In this document: positions 5,504 to 7,772 of the stretch, piece by piece
Numbering within the stretch: position 1 is the stretch's first letter
Layout: the number at the start of each line of letters is the position of its first letter
NCBI GenBank assembly: GCA_024636105.1
Contig: JAGXHO010000133.1
Coordinates: 1-7,772 of the forward strand
Direction of reading: 5' to 3'
Length of the DNA stretch: 7,772 bases
Source: Trueperaceae bacterium
GTDB lineage: Bacteria; Deinococcota; Deinococci; Deinococcales; Trueperaceae
Notes under the pieces: model-generated
Told to the model about the DNA's origin: nothing
The model's input: the letters and a program-made list of their open reading frames with translations, nothing else
Database searches by the model: none
Position numbers and translations under genes: made by a program

Positions 5504-6310
5504 TCAGACGAGCCTGCGGCGCAGTCGCGAGCTCACCAGGTCGACGACGACGACGAACGTGACGATCACGATCAGGAACATCGAGACCTCGTCCCAGCGG
5601 CGGAACTGCAAGCGCTGGATGAGGGGCAGGCCGATCCCACCGGCGCCGACGAGGCCGAGGACGGCGGCGGCGCGCAGGTTGATCTCGAAGCGGTAGAGCA
5701 GGTTGGAGAGGAACTCCGGCAGCACCTGCGGCACCACGGCGAACAGGAACACGTGCACGGGCGTCCCGCCGGCCGCGCGGATCGCCTCCATCGGCCCCGG
5801 ATCGATGCCCTCGATGACGTCCGAGAAGATCTTGCCGAGGAAGCCGATCGAGTGCAGCCCCATCGCCATGATGCCCGCGGTCGGTCCGGGGCCCGCCGCG
5901 GCGACGAAGATCACCGCGAGGAGGATCTCGGGGAACGTGCGCACGGCGACCAGGAGGGCCTTGCCGGGGAGCGCCGCCGCGGGGCGCCCGAGCAGGTTGC
6001 CAGCCGCGAGGAACGAGAGCGGGAAGGCGAGCAGGCCACCGAGGGTGGTGCCGAGGATCGCCATGTAGAAGGTCTCGAGCATCGACGTCCACGCGAGCGG
6101 CAGCACCTCGAGTTCAGGGCGGACGAGGCCGCGCAGGAGCGGCAGCATGTTCCGGGCGAGGCCGTTCTGAACCCGCGTCCAGGAGGGCAGGTTCATCGTG
6201 GCGAGCGCGACGACGAACAGCGCGACGAGCGCGACGGCGCCGAGCGCCAACAACACGTGGGTGCGACGGACGTGGGCCGGTGGGCGGGGGATGGGGGAGG
6301 AACTGGTCAC
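5504..6310 (-). CDS. phnE: PhnE-type ABC transporter permease (second copy)
   Basis: The product is 268 residues, typical for PhnE. GTG start at 6310, with GAGG eight bases upstream overlapping the stop codon of the preceding permease gene; the gap is 10 bases. A short cytoplasmic N-terminus is followed by a membrane segment at about 18-38 and a periplasmic loop, then the permease core with several membrane segments (about 78-102, 118-140, 143-163, 185-205, 243-262). Family signatures visible are RTFPEILLAVIF (124-135), DVIEGIDPGPMEAIRAAGG (164-182, the EAA loop that contacts the ATPase), FEINLRAAAVLGLVGAGGIG (208-227). It should form a heterodimeric channel with the permease encoded by 6321-7106, powered by the ATPase at 7099-7772. 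The substrate could be phosphonate, phosphite or phosphate esters; the deciding binding protein is not in the window. Confidence 0.94.
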   Translation of the reverse strand: MTSSSPIPRPPAHVRRTHVLLALGAVALVALFVVALATMNLPSWTRVQNGLARNMLPLLRGLVRPELEVLPLAWTSMLETFYMAILGTTLGGLLAFPLSFLAAGNLLGRPAAALPGKALLVAVRTFPEILLAVIFVAAAGPGPTAGIMAMGLHSIGFLGKIFSDVIEGIDPGPMEAIRAAGGTPVHVFLFAVVPQVLPEFLSNLLYRFEINLRAAAVLGLVGAGGIGLPLIQRLQFRRWDEVSMFLIVIVTFVVVVDLVSSRLRRRLV

Positions 6311-6320
6311 GGCACCCGCC

Positions 6321-7106
6321 TCAGATCAGCCGCGAGCGGGCCCAGACCGAGAGCCCGTCGATGGCGAGGACGACGACGAAGATGACGACGATCAGCGTCG
6401 CCATCCCCGGCCAGTCGAAGAAGTTTAGGTAGCGCAGCAGCAGCTGCCCGATGCCGCCGGCGCCAACGAAGCCGATGATCACCGACGCGCGGACGTTGAT
6501 CTCGAACGCGTAGAGGATGAACGAGGTCATGGTGGCCGATACCTGCGGCCATACCGCGTAGGCGATCGTGCGGTTGCGACCGGCGCCGGCGGCGCGCAGC
6601 GCCTCGAGCGGTCCGGGATCGGCGGCTTCGACCGTCTCGGAGCCGAGCTTGGCGAGCACGCCCACGGTGAAGAGCGTCAGCGCGACGATCCCCGGCAGCG
6701 GGCCCGGCGCCAGGATCGGCACGAAGAGCGCCGCCCACAAGAGGTCGGGGATGCTGCGCAAGACGGTCAGGATGGTGCGCGCGATCCACATCGAGACGGG
6801 GTCGACCGCCGTGTTCGCCGAACCCAAGAAGATCAGCGGCAGGGCGATGGAGGTGCCCAAAATCGTCGCCACGTACGCGATCTGCATGGTCTCGATCAGG
6901 GGGCGCCAGATCTGCGGCAGCGCCGTCCAGTCGGGCACGAGCCGAGCGAAGAAGCGGAAGAAGTCGTTCGAGCCGGTGAACAGCGCCCACAGGTCGAAGT
7001 CGGTCTGTAGGTAGGCGACCACGAACAGAGCCGCGACGATCCCCACCGTGGCCAGCGTCCGGAGCCGAGCCGCCGCCGGTGGCCGCGCCGTGAGCGCGTC
7101 AGGCAC
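6321..7106 (-). CDS. phnE: PhnE-type ABC transporter permease (first copy)
   Basis: The product is 261 residues. I chose the GTG at 7106, which overlaps the end of the ATPase gene by eight bases and has AAGGA eight bases upstream. A longer frame from 7187 would read through the ATPase gene and adds a low-complexity Arg/Thr/Ser stretch unlike the family. Membrane segment about 17-33, then the core. Motifs parallel those of the second permease: RSIPDLLWAALF (117-128), ETVEAADPGPLEALRAAGAG (157-176, EAA loop), FEINVRASVIIGFVGAGGIG (201-220). The two permeases are clear paralogues from an old tandem duplication, now well diverged. Tandem phnE genes are common in phosphonate-type importers. The overlap with the ATPase gene suggests translational coupling. 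Confidence 0.94.
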   Translation of the reverse strand: MPDALTARPPAAARLRTLATVGIVAALFVVAYLQTDFDLWALFTGSNDFFRFFARLVPDWTALPQIWRPLIETMQIAYVATILGTSIALPLIFLGSANTAVDPVSMWIARTILTVLRSIPDLLWAALFVPILAPGPLPGIVALTLFTVGVLAKLGSETVEAADPGPLEALRAAGAGRNRTIAYAVWPQVSATMTSFILYAFEINVRASVIIGFVGAGGIGQLLLRYLNFFDWPGMATLIVVIFVVVLAIDGLSVWARSRLI

Positions 7107-7772
7107 CGCGCAGGTCCTTGTCGGCGTCGATCGGGCGACCGTAGATGTCCTCGAAGACGGCGTCGCTCGCCTCGGCCGGGGTCCCATCGAACACCACGAC
7201 CCCGTCGCGCATCCCGACGATGCGATCGGCGTACTCCCGCGCCATGTCGATGAAATGCAGGTTGACGATCGTCGTGATGCCGTCCTCGCGCGCGATGCGC
7301 TTGAGGTCGCCCAAGACGGCGTGCGACGTCGGGGGATCGAGGCTCGCGACGGGCTCGTCGGCCAGCATGATCGAAGGCTTTTGGGCGAGCGCTCGGGCGA
7401 TGCCGACGCGCTGCTGCTGCCCGCCGGAGAGGGCGTCGGCGCGCACGTACGCCTTCTCGGGGATGCCGACGCGGCGCAGGCAGTCGTGAGCGTACGCGAC
7501 GTCCGAGCGCGGGAACGCTCCCAGGATGCCGCGCCACGCCGGCACGGCGCCGAGGCGACCGGCCAGCACGTTCCGCAAGACGCTCGAGCGCTTGACCAGA
7601 TTGAAGGTCTGGAAGATCATCCCGATGCCGCCGCGCATCTGGCGCAGCGCGCGGCCGCGCGCTGCGGTGACGCTCTGACCGTCGACGCGTACGTCGCCGG
7701 CCGATGGCACGACGAGGCTGTTGACGGTGCGGATCAGCGTCGACTTGCCTGCGCCGGAGAGTCCGACGATGA
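7099..7772 (-). CDS. phnC: PhnC-type ABC transporter ATPase, 5'-truncated by window edge
   Basis: 223 codons are visible; the start lies beyond the right edge, probably only some 30 codons away since Walker A is already at the edge. Walker A is GLSGAGKST, the Q-loop is IGMIFQTFNLV, the signature is LSGGQQQRVGIARAL, Walker B is IMLADEPVASLDP and the switch histidine is in TIVNLHFIDMA. The closing part ADRIVGMRDGVVVFDGTPAE is typical of PhnC. All catalytic elements are intact. It energises import through the two downstream permeases, whose genes follow by overlap and then a 10-base gap. An internal GTG at 7710 is not the start, because it lies after Walker A. The same family serves phosphonate and phosphite uptake; no C-P lyase or phosphite dehydrogenase gene is in view to decide. 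Confidence 0.95.
   Translation of the reverse strand, partial: IVGLSGAGKSTLIRTVNSLVVPSAGDVRVDGQSVTAARGRALRQMRGGIGMIFQTFNLVKRSSVLRNVLAGRLGAVPAWRGILGAFPRSDVAYAHDCLRRVGIPEKAYVRADALSGGQQQRVGIARALAQKPSIMLADEPVASLDPPTSHAVLGDLKRIAREDGITTIVNLHFIDMAREYADRIVGMRDGVVVFDGTPAEASDAVFEDIYGRPIDADKDLRGA

Noticed and set aside
5414..6385. 323-codon plus-strand frame opposite the second PhnE
   Set aside because: Composition is Glu/Arg/Gly/Asp-rich without motifs; the minus strand encodes a normal PhnE permease.
7107..7187. Longer start for the first PhnE at 7187
   Set aside because: It would overlap the ATPase gene by about 90 bases and adds an Arg/Thr/Ser stretch unlike PhnE. GTG at 7106 has a ribosome site and the usual overlap.
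1..7772. tRNA, rRNA, CRISPR array, insertion sequence or prophage
   Set aside because: No cloverleaf, spaced repeats, transposase or phage structural motifs were seen; the only mobile-type element is the intein.

Overview
The window is GC-rich bacterial DNA packed with genes and almost free of spacers. It carries seven complete protein genes and two that run off the ends. The lineage cannot be fixed from one window. The small secreted protein at 4996-5463 resembles secreted barrel-like proteins I associate with Deinococcota (Trueperaceae/Deinococcus). Two genes also have a TANNNT box 6-7 bases before the start codon, a leaderless arrangement common in Deinococcota and Actinobacteria. I therefore favour a Trueperaceae-like bacterium, with moderate to low confidence. 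The two leftmost genes would also fit Actinobacteria or Chloroflexota.

Layout, left to right. (1) Bases 1-703, minus: 3'-truncated luciferase-like (LLM) oxidoreductase of the F420-dependent glucose-6-phosphate dehydrogenase type. (2) Bases 749-779: strong hairpin, the likely terminator of the next minus gene. (3) Bases 798-1559, minus: secreted helical protein with a Gly/His-rich, acidic tail. (4) Bases 1560-1699: divergent control region with two 11-bp-phased direct repeats and a possible leaderless promoter. (5) Bases 1700-2365 and 2370-3710, plus: OmpR-type response regulator and membrane histidine kinase, 4 bases apart. (6) Bases 3690-3737: perfect 21-bp inverted repeat spanning the ends of the kinase gene and the convergent dCTP deaminase gene. 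(7) Bases 3717-4985, minus: dCTP deaminase interrupted by a 235-residue intein with an HNH homing endonuclease. (8) Bases 4996-5463, minus: small secreted protein, probably an outer-membrane barrel. (9) Bases 5504-6310, 6321-7106 and 7099-7772, minus: two PhnE-type permeases and a PhnC-type ATPase of a phosphonate-family ABC importer; the ATPase start lies off the right edge.

How they fit together. The minus genes from 7772 down to 3717 are tightly spaced (8-base overlap, then gaps of 10, 40 and 10 bases) and could form one transcript: importer, envelope protein, then nucleotide metabolism. The two-component system probably senses an envelope or periplasmic signal, and the divergently transcribed secreted protein is its most obvious local target. 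The most notable items are the intein sitting in the dCTP deaminase active site and the coding palindrome that gives two unrelated convergent proteins the same C-terminal residues (LGDDDA).
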